From contig QFNE01000002.1 of NCBI GenBank assembly GCA_003240735.1, positions 186,001 to 250,000 on the forward strand: DNA of 64,000 bases. The letters are read 5' to 3'. Positions 46,641 to 56,458 of this stretch are shown here, piece after piece. The notes under the pieces are model-generated. The model did not search any database. It worked only from the letters and a program-made list of their open reading frames with translations, and had not been told where the DNA came from. The translations under genes and the position numbers were made by a program. Within the stretch, counting starts at the first letter, position 1; each line of letters opens with the position of its first letter. This DNA comes from Paracoccus denitrificans (GTDB lineage Bacteria > Pseudomonadota > Alphaproteobacteria > Rhodobacterales > Rhodobacteraceae).

Positions 46641-47948
46641 TCAGACCTGAACGGCCTGACGCTGCTGCTCTCCGACACCGAAGACCTTCTTGTAATGCGC
46701 GATATGGTCGCCAGGGCCGGTCGCTTTCTCGGGGTTGTCCGACAGCTTCACGGTCGGCTCTCCGTTCGCGGCGACGGCCTTGCAGACCAGACTGAACGGG
46801 GCCAGCCCATCATTCGGCACCAGCCCCCGGAAATCGTTGGTCAGCAGTGTGCCCCAGCCAAAGCTGGCCTTCACCCGGCCATTGAAGCGGTGGAACAGGT
46901 CCGAAATCTCGGCCACGTCCAAGCCGTCCGAAAAGATGACGAGCTTGCTGCGCGGATCCTCGCCCCGGCTTTCCCACCACTTGATGGCGTATTCCGTCGT
47001 GGCCACCGGGTCCCCGGAATCGACCCGGATGCCGGTCCAGCCTGCCAGCCAATCCGGCGCACCGTCCAGGAACCCGCGCGTGCCGTAGGTGTCGGGCAGG
47101 ATAATGCGCAGGTTTCCTTCGTGCTCTTCCTGCCACTCCGCCAGAACGCGGTACTGCGATTGCAGAAGTTCCTCATCGGTCTTGGCCAGCGCGGCATAGA
47201 CCATCGGCAGTTCATGGGCGTTCGTGCCGATCGCCTCGATATCGCGGCGCATGGCGATCAGACAGTTCGACGTGCCGATGAAGCGTTCGCCCAACCCCTC
47301 GATCATCGCCTGCACGCACCAGTCCTGCCACAGAAAGCTGTGGCGGCGGCGGGTGCCGAAATCGGCGATGCGCAGGTCGGGGCCAAGCGCGCGCAGCGAT
47401 TCGATCTTTTCCCAGACGCGGGTCATGGCGCGGGCATACAGCACCTGCAGCTCGAACCGCCCCATGTCCTTCAGAACCGCGCGGGACCGCAGTTCCATGA
47501 TGATCGCCAGCGCGGGAATTTCCCACAGCATCACCTCGGGCCACTTGCCCTCGAACGTCAGCTCATACTGGCCGTCACGTTTTTCCAGGTGATACGGGGG
47601 CAGTTGCAGGTTCTCCAGAAACTCCATGAAATCCGGGCGGAACATCTGGCGCTTGCCATAGAACGTATTGCCGCGAAGCCACGTGCTCTCGCCGCGCGTC
47701 AGGCGCAGGTCGCGCACGGCGTCCAGCTGTTCGCGCAGTTCACCCTCGTCGATGACATCGGCCAGCCGGATGGATTTCGACCGGTTGATCAGGCTGAACG
47801 TCACATCGATATCGGGGCGGTTCCGAAACACCGACTGGCACATCAGCAGCTTGTAGAAGTCGGTGTCGATCAGTGACCGCACGATCGGATCGATCTTCCA
47901 TTTGTGGTTATAGACGCGGGTCGCAATATCTACGGTCGGGATCATCAT
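46641..47948 (-). CDS. pncB: Nicotinate phosphoribosyltransferase
   Basis: PncB joins nicotinate to PRPP in NAD salvage. The 435-residue protein starts MMIPTVDIATRVYNHKW and has SLIDTDFYKLLMCQ, DFGTRRRHSFLWQ with the family's RRRH segment, FIGTSNCLIA and WTGIRVDSGDP. The ATG at 47948 overlaps the pncA stop (ATGA), so both salvage enzymes are translated together; the next ATG at 47945 is an alternative. Confidence 0.96.
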   Translation of the reverse strand: MMIPTVDIATRVYNHKWKIDPIVRSLIDTDFYKLLMCQSVFRNRPDIDVTFSLINRSKSIRLADVIDEGELREQLDAVRDLRLTRGESTWLRGNTFYGKRQMFRPDFMEFLENLQLPPYHLEKRDGQYELTFEGKWPEVMLWEIPALAIIMELRSRAVLKDMGRFELQVLYARAMTRVWEKIESLRALGPDLRIADFGTRRRHSFLWQDWCVQAMIEGLGERFIGTSNCLIAMRRDIEAIGTNAHELPMVYAALAKTDEELLQSQYRVLAEWQEEHEGNLRIILPDTYGTRGFLDGAPDWLAGWTGIRVDSGDPVATTEYAIKWWESRGEDPRSKLVIFSDGLDVAEISDLFHRFNGRVKASFGWGTLLTNDFRGLVPNDGLAPFSLVCKAVAANGEPTVKLSDNPEKATGPGDHIAHYKKVFGVGEQQRQAVQV

Positions 47949-48538
47949 GCGACAGACACTCCGGCAGCGGTCATGGCGGACAGGGCGGCGTCGCGCGACC
48001 TGTTCAGGTCGATGGCGCGCGTGGCGGCGGTCAGAACGGTGGCCTTGAAGCCAAGCCGCCGGGCATCCTGCGCCGACCACGCGACGCAGAAATCCAGTGC
48101 GAGGCCCACGAACGTCAGATCATCCAGCCCGCGTTCGCGCAGATAACCCGCCAGCCCGGTCGGCGTCTTGTGGTCATTTTCAAAGAACGCGGAATAGCTG
48201 TCGACCTCGGGGCGGAACCCTTTGCGCAGGATCATGTCGGCGGGCGCGCGGGCAAGGCCCGGATGAAACTCGGCCCCCGGGGTGCCGATGACGCAATGGC
48301 GTGGCCACAGGACCTGCGGGCCATAGGGCATTTCAGTCACCGAATAAGGAGCGGCGCCGGGGTGGTTGTCGGCAAAGCTGGCGTGGTCAGTCGGATGCCA
48401 GTCCTGCGTCAGCACGACCGCGTCAAAGTCGGGCATCAGATCGTTGATCGGGGCCACGATGGCGTCGCCGTCGGGGACGGCAAGCGCCCCCCCGGGGCAG
48501 AAGTCGATCTGCATGTCGATGACGATCAGGGCGCGCAT
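47945..48538 (-). CDS. pncA: Nicotinamidase
   Basis: PncA hydrolyses nicotinamide to nicotinate, the substrate of the next gene. In the 197-residue protein the catalytic triad can be placed at D8, K106 and C151, and metal ligands at D46, H48 and H81 (QDWHPTDHASF and PRHCVIGT). The MRALIVIDMQIDFCPGG start is typical. First gene of the pncA-pncB pair. Confidence 0.96.
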   Translation of the reverse strand: MRALIVIDMQIDFCPGGALAVPDGDAIVAPINDLMPDFDAVVLTQDWHPTDHASFADNHPGAAPYSVTEMPYGPQVLWPRHCVIGTPGAEFHPGLARAPADMILRKGFRPEVDSYSAFFENDHKTPTGLAGYLRERGLDDLTFVGLALDFCVAWSAQDARRLGFKATVLTAATRAIDLNRSRDAALSAMTAAGVSVA

Positions 48539-48636
48539 CAGAAACTATCCTTCAAGATCTGACACTTTCGGTCAGGTCCGAACCCTAGAAAGCACGCACG
48601 GTTGCGTCAATCAGATGGCGGGGATAATTGGACGCG

Positions 48637-49521
48637 ATGCTGACCGTCGCCGCCCTTTACCAGTTTGCGCCGTTCCCGGACCCCGCTGCATTGCGGGGCC
48701 CGATGCTGCGCGCGTGCGAGGATGGGGGCGTCAAGGGCACGCTGATTTTGGCGCGCGAAGGGATCAACGGCACCATCGCCGGCCCCCGCGAGGGGATCGA
48801 CGCGGTGTTGGCCCATATCCGCAGCCTGCCGGGATGTGCGGGGCTCGTCTGGAAGGAAAGCACCGCTGACACGATGCCATTCGGGCGCATGAAGGTTCGC
48901 ATCAAGGCGGAAATCGTGACGATGGGCCAGCCCGACGTGGACCCGACCGCCAATGTCGGGAACTACGTCGCGCCCGCCGACTGGAACGACCTGATCGCCC
49001 AGCCCGACGTCGTTCTGATCGACACCCGCAATGATTATGAGGTCGCCATCGGCACCTTCCGTGGTGCCATCGACCCCGGCACCCGGTCGTTTCGCGATTT
49101 CCCCGCGTGGTGGCAGGAAAATGCGCCGCGCTTCGAAGGCAAGCGCGTGGCGATGTTCTGCACCGGCGGTATCCGCTGCGAAAAGTCCACGAACTACCTG
49201 ATGTCGCAGGGCGTCGATCAGGTGTTCCACCTGCAGGGCGGCATCTTGAAATACCTGGAGGACGTGCCCCCGACCGACAGCACCTGGGACGGTGCGTGTT
49301 TCGTCTTTGATCAACGCGTCAGCCTGACCCACGGGCTGCAGCCGGGCGGCCACGTCATGTGCCACGCCTGCCGCCGTCCGCTGACCACCGCCGACACCCA
49401 GCGCCCGGAATATGAAGAGGGCGTCCGCTGCCACCACTGCACGGACGAATATTCCGACGCCGACCGCGACCGGTTCCGCGAACGCCAGCGTCAGTTCGAA
49501 CGAGGCGAATTCCTTGGCTGA
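48637..49521 (+). CDS. trhO: tRNA uridine(34) hydroxylase, rhodanese family
   Basis: This 294-residue protein matches TrhO (YceA), which makes 5-hydroxyuridine at tRNA position 34. Features are the N-terminal acylphosphatase-like region with LAREGINGTIAGP, a rhodanese domain (about 115-215) with the active Cys in CTGGIRCEKSTNYL, and a Cys-rich C-terminal part (CHACRRPL, CHHC). ATG at 48637 is used; a TTG nine bases upstream is possible. The end overlaps the mutS start. Confidence 0.93.
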   Translation: MLTVAALYQFAPFPDPAALRGPMLRACEDGGVKGTLILAREGINGTIAGPREGIDAVLAHIRSLPGCAGLVWKESTADTMPFGRMKVRIKAEIVTMGQPDVDPTANVGNYVAPADWNDLIAQPDVVLIDTRNDYEVAIGTFRGAIDPGTRSFRDFPAWWQENAPRFEGKRVAMFCTGGIRCEKSTNYLMSQGVDQVFHLQGGILKYLEDVPPTDSTWDGACFVFDQRVSLTHGLQPGGHVMCHACRRPLTTADTQRPEYEEGVRCHHCTDEYSDADRDRFRERQRQFERGEFLG

Positions 49522-52153
49522 GGCAGACCAGCCGACGCCGATGATGGCGCAGTATCTGGGCATCCGGGACGCCAATCCCGGCGCGCTTCTGTTCTATCGC
49601 ATGGGCGATTTCTACGAGATGTTCTTTGAGGACGCGGTGGCGGCATCCGCCGCGCTGGACATCGCGCTGACGAAACGCGGCACACATGCGGGCCAGCCGA
49701 TCCCCATGTGCGGCGTCCCGGTCCATGCCGCCGAAAGCTATCTGCTGACGCTGATCCGCAAGGGCTTTCGCGTGGCCATCGCCGAACAGATGGAGGACCC
49801 GGCTGAGGCGAAGAAGCGCGGCAGCAAATCCGTCGTTGCCCGCGATGTCGTGCGTCTTGTGACCCCCGGCACCCTGACCGAGGAATCCCTGCTGGAGGCG
49901 CGGCGTCACAACTTTCTGGCCGCCTTCGCCACCGTCCGCGACGACAGCGCGCTGGCGTGGGTCGATATCTCCACCGGAGAGTTTCGCGTCGCGCCCTGTT
50001 CGCTGACGCGGCTGGCCCCGGAACTTGCCCGCCACGCGCCGCGCGAATTGCTGTCCGTTGACGGCTCGCGTCTGGACGACATCGCGGCCGATGCTGGCGT
50101 GGCGCTGACCGAACTGTCGGCGGCGAGTTTCGATTCCCAGGGGGGCGCGCGGCGCGTAGCCGCGCTGTATCAGGTCGAAACGCTGGACGGGTTCGGCACC
50201 TTCAGCCGGGCCGAGCTGTCGGCGATGGGCGCCATCGTCGATTATCTGGAACTGACCCAGCGCGGCCGTATGCCACGCCTTGCCCCGCCGGTGCGCGAAA
50301 CCGGGGGCGGGTCGATGCAGATCGACGCCGCCACCCGGCGCAATCTGGAACTGACGCAGGCCTTGACAGGGGGGCGTGACGGCAGCCTGTTGGCCGCCAT
50401 CGACCGCAGCGTGACGGCACCGGGCGCGCGACTGCTGGAACGCCGCATCAGTGCGCCGTCGCGGGATCTGGACGAAATCCGCGCGCGCCATGACGGGGTC
50501 GCGCGGTTGTTCGACGATCAGCGTTTGACAGTCGATCTGCGCGACGCGCTGGCCGGGGTGCCTGATATGGACCGCGCGGTGTCGCGACTGGCGCTGGACC
50601 GGGGCGGGCCGCGCGATCTGGGCGCCATCCGCGCGGGGCTGGCGGCGGCGGCACGCATCGCGGCGCTGATCCCTGATGATGCGCCGGGTATTCTGACGAA
50701 TGCCGCGCGGAACCTGCTGGGCCATGACATGCTGGTCGGTCTGCTGGAAGCGGCCTTGGTGGCAGAACCCCCGCTGCTGGCGCGTGACGGCGGGTTCGTG
50801 GCGACTGGCCACGACGCCGATCTGGACGAAACCCGGGCGCTGCGCGACGAAGGGCGGGGCGTCATTGCGCGGATGCAGGCCGATTACGTTGCCGATACCG
50901 GCGTTTCCAGCCTGAAGATCAAGCACAACAACGTGCTGGGTTACTTCATCGAAACCACCGCCACGCATGCCGAACGCATGCTGGCCTCGCCACTGAATGA
51001 ACGATTCATTCACCGTCAGACGACGGCCAACCAGATCCGCTTCACCACCGTGGCGCTGTCGGAACTGGAAACCCGCATCCTGAATGCCCGCGACCGCGCG
51101 CTGGAGATCGAGCGTGAGGTGTTTTCCCGCCTGCGCGCCGCCGTGCTGGATGCCGCACCGGCCATCGGGCAGGCCGCGCGCGCGCTTGCCGAAATCGACG
51201 TGGCCGCGGCGTTCGCCGATCTGGCGCTGGGGCAGGGGTGGACGCGCCCTGCACTCGACACCTCTCGCGCGTTCGAGGTTGAGGGCGGCCGTCACCCGGT
51301 CGTCGAACTGGCGCTGGCCCGCAAGGGGCAGACGTTCGTCGCCAACGACTGCGCGCTGACGACGGGCGACACGCCCGCGATCTGGCTGCTGACCGGACCC
51401 AACATGGCCGGGAAATCGACATTCCTGCGCCAGAACGCCCTGATCGCGGTCCTCGCGCAGGCCGGATCGTTCGTGCCGGCGACCCGGGCACATCTGGGCC
51501 TTGTCACGCAGCTTTTCAGTCGCGTCGGTGCGGCGGACGATCTGGCGCGCGGTCGGTCCACCTTCATGGTCGAGATGGTCGAAACCGCCGCGATCCTCAA
51601 TCAGGCTGACGCGGGCGCGCTGGTCATTCTGGACGAGATCGGGCGCGGCACGGCGACATGGGACGGGCTGTCGATCGCGTGGGCGGTGCTGGAATATCTG
51701 CACGGCCACAACCGCTGCCGCGCATTGTTTGCCACCCATTACCACGAAATGACGACGCTTGCCGGACGGCTGGATGGCGTCGAAAATGCCACCGTTGCCG
51801 TGCGGGAATGGGACGGCGAAGTGATTTTCCTGCACGAGGTCCGCAAGGGCGCCGCCGACCGCAGCTATGGCGTGCAGGTCGCCCGTCTGGCAGGCCTTCC
51901 GGCTGAGGTGGTCGAGCGTGCGCGCGATATCCTTGCCGCGCTGGAGGAAGGTGGCCGCGACGGCGGCAAGCGACCCGCCGCCCTAATCGACGATCTGCCC
52001 CTGTTTCGCAGTGCGCCGCCCATGGCCGCACCTGCGCCGGTTCGCGTATCCGCCGTCGAGGCGCGGTTGAAGTCCGTCCATCCCGACAGCCTGACGCCGC
52101 GCGATGCGCTTGATCTGGTCTATGAGCTGATCGGCGCCTTGCCCCGGAAATGA
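49514..52153 (+). CDS. mutS: DNA mismatch repair protein MutS
   Basis: MutS recognises mismatches and starts repair. With a TTG start at 49514 the protein is 879 residues; the GAGG at 49502-49505 sits eight bases before it, whereas the ATG at 49541 has no such site. Mismatch-binding Phe-x-Glu is visible in RMGDFYEMFFEDA, then the lever/clamp domains, Walker A GPNMAGKSTFLRQ, DLARGRSTFMVEM and LVILDEIGRGTATWDG. The start overlaps trhO by eight bases. Confidence 0.95.
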   Translation: MAEADQPTPMMAQYLGIRDANPGALLFYRMGDFYEMFFEDAVAASAALDIALTKRGTHAGQPIPMCGVPVHAAESYLLTLIRKGFRVAIAEQMEDPAEAKKRGSKSVVARDVVRLVTPGTLTEESLLEARRHNFLAAFATVRDDSALAWVDISTGEFRVAPCSLTRLAPELARHAPRELLSVDGSRLDDIAADAGVALTELSAASFDSQGGARRVAALYQVETLDGFGTFSRAELSAMGAIVDYLELTQRGRMPRLAPPVRETGGGSMQIDAATRRNLELTQALTGGRDGSLLAAIDRSVTAPGARLLERRISAPSRDLDEIRARHDGVARLFDDQRLTVDLRDALAGVPDMDRAVSRLALDRGGPRDLGAIRAGLAAAARIAALIPDDAPGILTNAARNLLGHDMLVGLLEAALVAEPPLLARDGGFVATGHDADLDETRALRDEGRGVIARMQADYVADTGVSSLKIKHNNVLGYFIETTATHAERMLASPLNERFIHRQTTANQIRFTTVALSELETRILNARDRALEIEREVFSRLRAAVLDAAPAIGQAARALAEIDVAAAFADLALGQGWTRPALDTSRAFEVEGGRHPVVELALARKGQTFVANDCALTTGDTPAIWLLTGPNMAGKSTFLRQNALIAVLAQAGSFVPATRAHLGLVTQLFSRVGAADDLARGRSTFMVEMVETAAILNQADAGALVILDEIGRGTATWDGLSIAWAVLEYLHGHNRCRALFATHYHEMTTLAGRLDGVENATVAVREWDGEVIFLHEVRKGAADRSYGVQVARLAGLPAEVVERARDILAALEEGGRDGGKRPAALIDDLPLFRSAPPMAAPAPVRVSAVEARLKSVHPDSLTPRDALDLVYELIGALPRK

Positions 52154-52179
52154 AAAAGGGCGGCCCCGTGGGACCGCCC
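52153..52179 (-). terminator. Rho-independent terminator of the TrcR gene
   Basis: GGGCGG-CCCC-GTG-GGA-CCGCCC (52158-52179) on the plus strand; read on the minus strand the stem is followed by TTTTT, which abuts the mutS stop codon. Confidence 0.85.
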
Positions 52180-52201
52180 GATCATTCCGTTCAGGCGCGC
52201 C

Positions 52202-52945
52202 TTAGCGCTTTTCGTCGTCGCTGTCGTCTTCGTCCGCGTCGGGCAGGTTGAAGAAGCTGTCGGCGTCCAGATCCGCCTCTTGCCGCTTGGGTTCGTCATC
52301 GCGCAGGCTGAAGTTTTCCAGACCCGCGATGGCCGAGGGCAGGCGCGGTTCATCCGACATCGAGAGGCTGTTTTCCGTCGACACCAGCTTGCGGCGTTCG
52401 TCGTCGGTCATCACCTCGGACGTCTTGGCCTTGGCGGCCTTCTGAACGGCGGCGTCCAGTTCGGTCTGGCGGCACAGACCCAGCGCGACCGGGTCGATCG
52501 GCGTGATGTTCTGGATGTTCCAGTGCGTCCGGTCGCGGATCGCGGCGATGGTCGGCTTGGTCGTGCCGATCAGCTTGGAAATCTGCGCGTCGGCCAGTTC
52601 GGGGTGGAACTTGACCAGCCACAGGATAGCCGCCGGACGATCCTGACGTTTCGACAGCGGGGTATAGCGCGGACCACGACGCTTCTCCTCGCCCTCGGCG
52701 GCGGGGTTGTTCTTCAGCTTCATCCGGTACGCCGGGTCTTTCTGACCCTTGTCGATCTCGACCTGATCAAGCTGGTTGTGACCGATGGGGTCGAACCCTT
52801 TCACGCCGGTCGCCACGTCGCCATCGGCGATGCCCTGGACTTCCAGCTCGTGCATGCCGCAGAAATCCGCGATCTGCTTGAAGCTGAGCGTGGTGTTGTC
52901 GACCAGCCAGACGGCGGTGGCCTTGGCCATCAGCGGCTTGTTCAT
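52202..52945 (-). CDS. DUF1013 protein, TrcR-type cell cycle regulator
   Basis: The protein has 247 residues. The DUF1013 domain fills residues 1 to about 165 (MNKPLMAKATAVWLVDNTTLSFKQIADFCGMHELEVQGIADGD, later ADAQISKLIGTTKPTIAAIRDR), with two helix-turn-helix-like segments; an acidic tail ends in DDSDDEKR. The family is restricted to alphaproteobacteria and is named TrcR in cell cycle annotation. AGGAGC lies before the ATG at 52945. It is convergent with mutS. Confidence 0.88.
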   Translation of the reverse strand: MNKPLMAKATAVWLVDNTTLSFKQIADFCGMHELEVQGIADGDVATGVKGFDPIGHNQLDQVEIDKGQKDPAYRMKLKNNPAAEGEEKRRGPRYTPLSKRQDRPAAILWLVKFHPELADAQISKLIGTTKPTIAAIRDRTHWNIQNITPIDPVALGLCRQTELDAAVQKAAKAKTSEVMTDDERRKLVSTENSLSMSDEPRLPSAIAGLENFSLRDDEPKRQEADLDADSFFNLPDADEDDSDDEKR

Positions 52946-53011
52946 CGATTGCTCCTTCGCAATATCTTTTTCGTCCGGGAAACCGGGGCGGCCGGGAGGC
53001 CATTCCTCAAT

Positions 53012-53040
53012 TTCAGGGGGGAATTGAATTGATATATAAT
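53012..53040 (+). promoter_or_regulatory. Candidate promoter of the RNase T2 gene
   Basis: A perfect TATAAT (53035-53040) stands 17 bases after TTCAGG (53012-53017), about 70 bases before the RNase T2 ATG, in the 164-base region shared with the divergent TrcR gene. Confidence 0.45.
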
Positions 53041-53109
53041 CTGCAGACTTTCGGGATGAAACCCCCTTTTGGCGTGACGATGCCGTGGCGGGCAGGTTAT
53101 TCGGATGCC

Positions 53110-53751
53110 ATGAAAGCAATACTTGCCCTCGTCCTTGGCCTGACCTTGGCGGCCCTCGCTGTTCCTGCTGCTGCGCGCGACGTGGCGGGGCGGTTCGACT
53201 ACTATGTCCTGTCGCTCAGCTGGTCGCCCACATGGTGCGCCACGGATGGTCAGACCGGCGACAATGCGCAGTGCGACACAGGGCGCAGGACGGCGTTCGT
53301 GGTGCACGGGCTTTGGCCGCAATATGAACGGGGCTGGCCCGCAGATTGCGCCACGACCGAACGGCCGCCGTCACGGCGCCAGACACAGGCGATGGCCGAT
53401 ATCATGGGGTCGGGCGGGCTGGCGTGGTATCAGTGGAACAAGCATGGCCGTTGCGCCGGCCTAAGTGCGGCTGATTACTTCCAGACCGTCCGCGACGCGG
53501 CGGCGGTTGCCACGGTCCCGGAGGTGCTGCGCCGGCTGCCCCGCGACGTCACGCTGTCCAAGGCGGTCATCGAAGATGCGTTCATCGACGCCAATCCCGA
53601 CATGACCCGTGACGGCATCACGGTGTCCTGTCAGGGACCCCGTCTGGACGAGGTGCGCATCTGCCTGACCCGTGACCTGAAACCCCGTGCCTGTGCGCCT
53701 GACGCGCAACGCGACTGTTCGCGCACCATGCTGCTGGAGGCGCCGCGCTGA
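53110..53751 (+). CDS. Secreted ribonuclease T2
   Basis: This 213-residue endoribonuclease has a signal peptide (MKAILALVLGLTLAALAVPAAA). Both catalytic segments are present: VVHGLWPQY (CAS I) and WNKHGRCAG (CAS II, usually KHGTC). Several Cys should form disulfides in the periplasm. The ATG at 53110 gives the clean signal peptide; earlier in-frame starts add unrelated sequence. It probably degrades extracellular or periplasmic RNA. Confidence 0.9.
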   Translation: MKAILALVLGLTLAALAVPAAARDVAGRFDYYVLSLSWSPTWCATDGQTGDNAQCDTGRRTAFVVHGLWPQYERGWPADCATTERPPSRRQTQAMADIMGSGGLAWYQWNKHGRCAGLSAADYFQTVRDAAAVATVPEVLRRLPRDVTLSKAVIEDAFIDANPDMTRDGITVSCQGPRLDEVRICLTRDLKPRACAPDAQRDCSRTMLLEAPR

Positions 53752-53857
53752 ACGCGTTTGCGCGATGTCGCTTTCGGCTTCCGGAATGTCGCGCCCGCTC
53801 TACGACCTGGCGGTGCCGCCGTGCAATCTCGGCCACGGACGCGAACAGGAGTAGCGC

Positions 53858-56347
53858 ATGAAGACCCACGTCAAAGCCCTTGTCGTCGGCGGCGGTGCCG
53901 TTGGTTGCGGCATCCTGCTGGCCCTTGCCCGTCGCGGCTGGGACACCATGCTGGTCGAACGCGACGAGTTGACGGCGGGCAGCACGTGGCACGCGGCGGG
54001 GCTGCTGCCCTTGTTCAACATGAACTATGCCACGACCCACATTCACGACTATTCGGTCAAGCTGTATTCCCGGCTTGAGGAAGAGACCGGCCTGAACGCG
54101 GGCTTTACCCGTTGCGGCAACCTGCGCATGGCGCAGACCGACGCGCGGATGGACGAATACCAGCTTTATTCCTCGACCGCCGAGACGGTGGGGATCGAGC
54201 ATGTGTTCCTGACCCCGGATGAAATCAAGCAGCGCTGGCCCCTGCTGCGCACCGACGATCTGAAAGGCGCGCTGTTCCACCCGACCGATGGCTACATCAA
54301 CCCCGCCGACGTGACGCAGGCCATGGCCAAGGGGGCGCGCATGGCGGGCGCCACGATCGAACGCAAGGTGCAGGTGAACGGCTATCGCTGGACCGGGGCC
54401 GAGTGGGTCGTGACCTGCGAACGCATGGTCGAACGTGGCGGCAACCTCGTGCCCTCGGGCGAGACATTCGAGATTACGGCCGAACATGTGGTCACGGCGA
54501 CCGGCAACCACGCACAGCGCACCGCGCGTCTTTTGGGCATCAAGATCCCTGCGATCCCGGTCGAACACCAGTATATCGTGACCGAACCTGATCCCGCGCT
54601 GGTGGCGTGGCGGGCGGCTGGTCACCCCGAGCACCCTGTCCTGCGCGACGCGGATGCCAAGTGGTATGTCCGTGAAGAACGCGGCGGCTGGATCCTTGGC
54701 CCTTATGAGCGCAATGCGCCGGCCCGCTTCCTTTACGATGTTCCGGAAAGCTTCCGCGCGGACCTGTTCGCGCTGGATCTGGAACGGATCGAAGAAGAAT
54801 ACATGTCGATGATCCACCGGATCCCTTCGTCGGAAACCGTGGGGCTGAAGGACGATTACAACGGTCCGATCTGTTACACCCCTGACGGCAACCCGCTGGT
54901 CGGTCCTGCGCCGGGTCTGCGCAACATGTGGCTGGCCGAAGGTTTCAGCTTCGGCATCACGGCGGCAGGCGGGACAGGTCACTACCTTGCGCAGCTGATG
55001 GTCGACGGCGAGGCCGACATCGACATGGCGTCGCTGGACCCGCGCCGCTTTGGCGGCTGGATGACGACCGAATACGCCGCCCGCAAGAATGAAGAAGCGT
55101 ATGAGCACGTCTTCATCCTGCACCATCCGGATGAGGAACGCCCCGCCGCCCGCCCATTGCGCACGGCCCCTGCTTATGACCGCCAGATCGCGCTTGGCGC
55201 CCAGATGGGTCAGGTGAACGGCTGGGAACGGCCGAACTACTATGCGCCCGAGGGGTTCAATGACCACGATTCGCGCAGCTTCCGGCGCGGCGGCTGGTGG
55301 CAACACGCAGTCGATGAGGCCCGCGCGATCCGTGAAACGGCCGGCGTCATCGATGCATCGGCCTTCACCAAACATCGTGTGTCTGGCCCCGGCGCGACCG
55401 CGTTTCTGGACTGGTTCACCACCAACAAGCTGCCCAAGGTCGGCCGGATCAACCTGACCTATGCGCTGACCGATGCAGGCACGACGCGCACCGAATACAC
55501 CATCGTCCGGCTGGCAGAAGACGATTATTACATCATCTCTGCCGGCGCATGGACCGCGTATGACGGCGATTTCCTGCGTCAATCCGCGACCGACGCCGAG
55601 GCTGAATTCGGGCGCATCGATATCCAGGACGTCACGACCCAGTGGGGCGTCTTTGCGCTTGCCGGCCCGAACAGCCGCGCGATTCTGGCCGACATGATCC
55701 GCGATGCCGACCCCTCGACGGCCCTGACGAACAAGCGCTTTCCCTGGCTTTCGGTGCGCGAGATCGAATTGGGCATGGTTCCAGTGCGCGCGATCCGTGT
55801 GGCCTATACCGGCGAACTTGGATGGGAACTTCACCACCCGATCGAGATGGGCCGCCATCTGTGGGACAAGCTGCTGGAGGCCGGCGCACAGCATGGTCTG
55901 AAACCCGTAGGCGCGCGCGCCCAAAACTGGCTGCGTCAGGAAAAATCCTATCGCGCGTTTGGGACTGAACTTGGCCGCGATGCAACGCCGCTGGAGGCCG
56001 GCCTTGACCGCTTTGTCGAGCTGGAAAAGGACTTTCGCGGCAAGCAGGCGATGCTCGACAAGGGCATCCGCGCGATGTGCGTGACGGTCCTGATTGATGG
56101 CCCTGCTGACGCCGACCCATGGGGACGCGAGGCATTGTTGAAGGACGGCGTTAAGGTCGGCCGACTGACGTCGGGTGGCCACTCCGTCGGCTTCGGAAAA
56201 TCCATCGGCATGGGCTATGTGACGCCTGAGCTTGCGTCCCCCGGCACCAAGCTGAAGGTGCGGATGCAGGGCCAGCTGTGGGATGCCGAGGTGACCGAAG
56301 ACAGCCCCTATGACCCTGAAAACGCCCGCATCCGCGTCAACGGCTGA
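53858..56347 (+). CDS. Dimethylglycine/sarcosine dehydrogenase-like FAD and GcvT protein
   Basis: The protein has 829 residues. An N-terminal DAO-type FAD domain (about 5-400, VVGGGAVGCGILLALARRGWDTMLVERDELTAGSTWHAAG, with the covalent-FAD-type His region) is followed by a folate-binding GcvT domain (about 430-740) and GcvT C-terminal barrel (about 745-829). This is the layout of dimethylglycine dehydrogenase, which demethylates glycine betaine breakdown products. The exact methylamine substrate cannot be read. Single gene with ACAGGAG before the ATG. Confidence 0.88.
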   Translation: MKTHVKALVVGGGAVGCGILLALARRGWDTMLVERDELTAGSTWHAAGLLPLFNMNYATTHIHDYSVKLYSRLEEETGLNAGFTRCGNLRMAQTDARMDEYQLYSSTAETVGIEHVFLTPDEIKQRWPLLRTDDLKGALFHPTDGYINPADVTQAMAKGARMAGATIERKVQVNGYRWTGAEWVVTCERMVERGGNLVPSGETFEITAEHVVTATGNHAQRTARLLGIKIPAIPVEHQYIVTEPDPALVAWRAAGHPEHPVLRDADAKWYVREERGGWILGPYERNAPARFLYDVPESFRADLFALDLERIEEEYMSMIHRIPSSETVGLKDDYNGPICYTPDGNPLVGPAPGLRNMWLAEGFSFGITAAGGTGHYLAQLMVDGEADIDMASLDPRRFGGWMTTEYAARKNEEAYEHVFILHHPDEERPAARPLRTAPAYDRQIALGAQMGQVNGWERPNYYAPEGFNDHDSRSFRRGGWWQHAVDEARAIRETAGVIDASAFTKHRVSGPGATAFLDWFTTNKLPKVGRINLTYALTDAGTTRTEYTIVRLAEDDYYIISAGAWTAYDGDFLRQSATDAEAEFGRIDIQDVTTQWGVFALAGPNSRAILADMIRDADPSTALTNKRFPWLSVREIELGMVPVRAIRVAYTGELGWELHHPIEMGRHLWDKLLEAGAQHGLKPVGARAQNWLRQEKSYRAFGTELGRDATPLEAGLDRFVELEKDFRGKQAMLDKGIRAMCVTVLIDGPADADPWGREALLKDGVKVGRLTSGGHSVGFGKSIGMGYVTPELASPGTKLKVRMQGQLWDAEVTEDSPYDPENARIRVNG

Positions 56348-56458
56348 TAACTGATCATCACAAGCCGTAGATGATCACCTCATTGCGCCTGGGCGGGGAA
56401 ACCCGCCTTGGTATCGCGCGTTTCACGCTCGCAGATGAACCATCAGAAAGAGGCCAAG

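Noticed and set aside
49355..51835. An 826-codon minus-strand frame opposite mutS
   Set aside because: Its length results from high GC and codon bias of mutS; the product is Arg/Gln-rich with no domain, while mutS is unmistakable.
53618..56182. An 854-codon minus-strand frame opposite the dimethylglycine dehydrogenase-like gene
   Set aside because: It is a shadow of the real gene, with no motif or ribosome site of its own.
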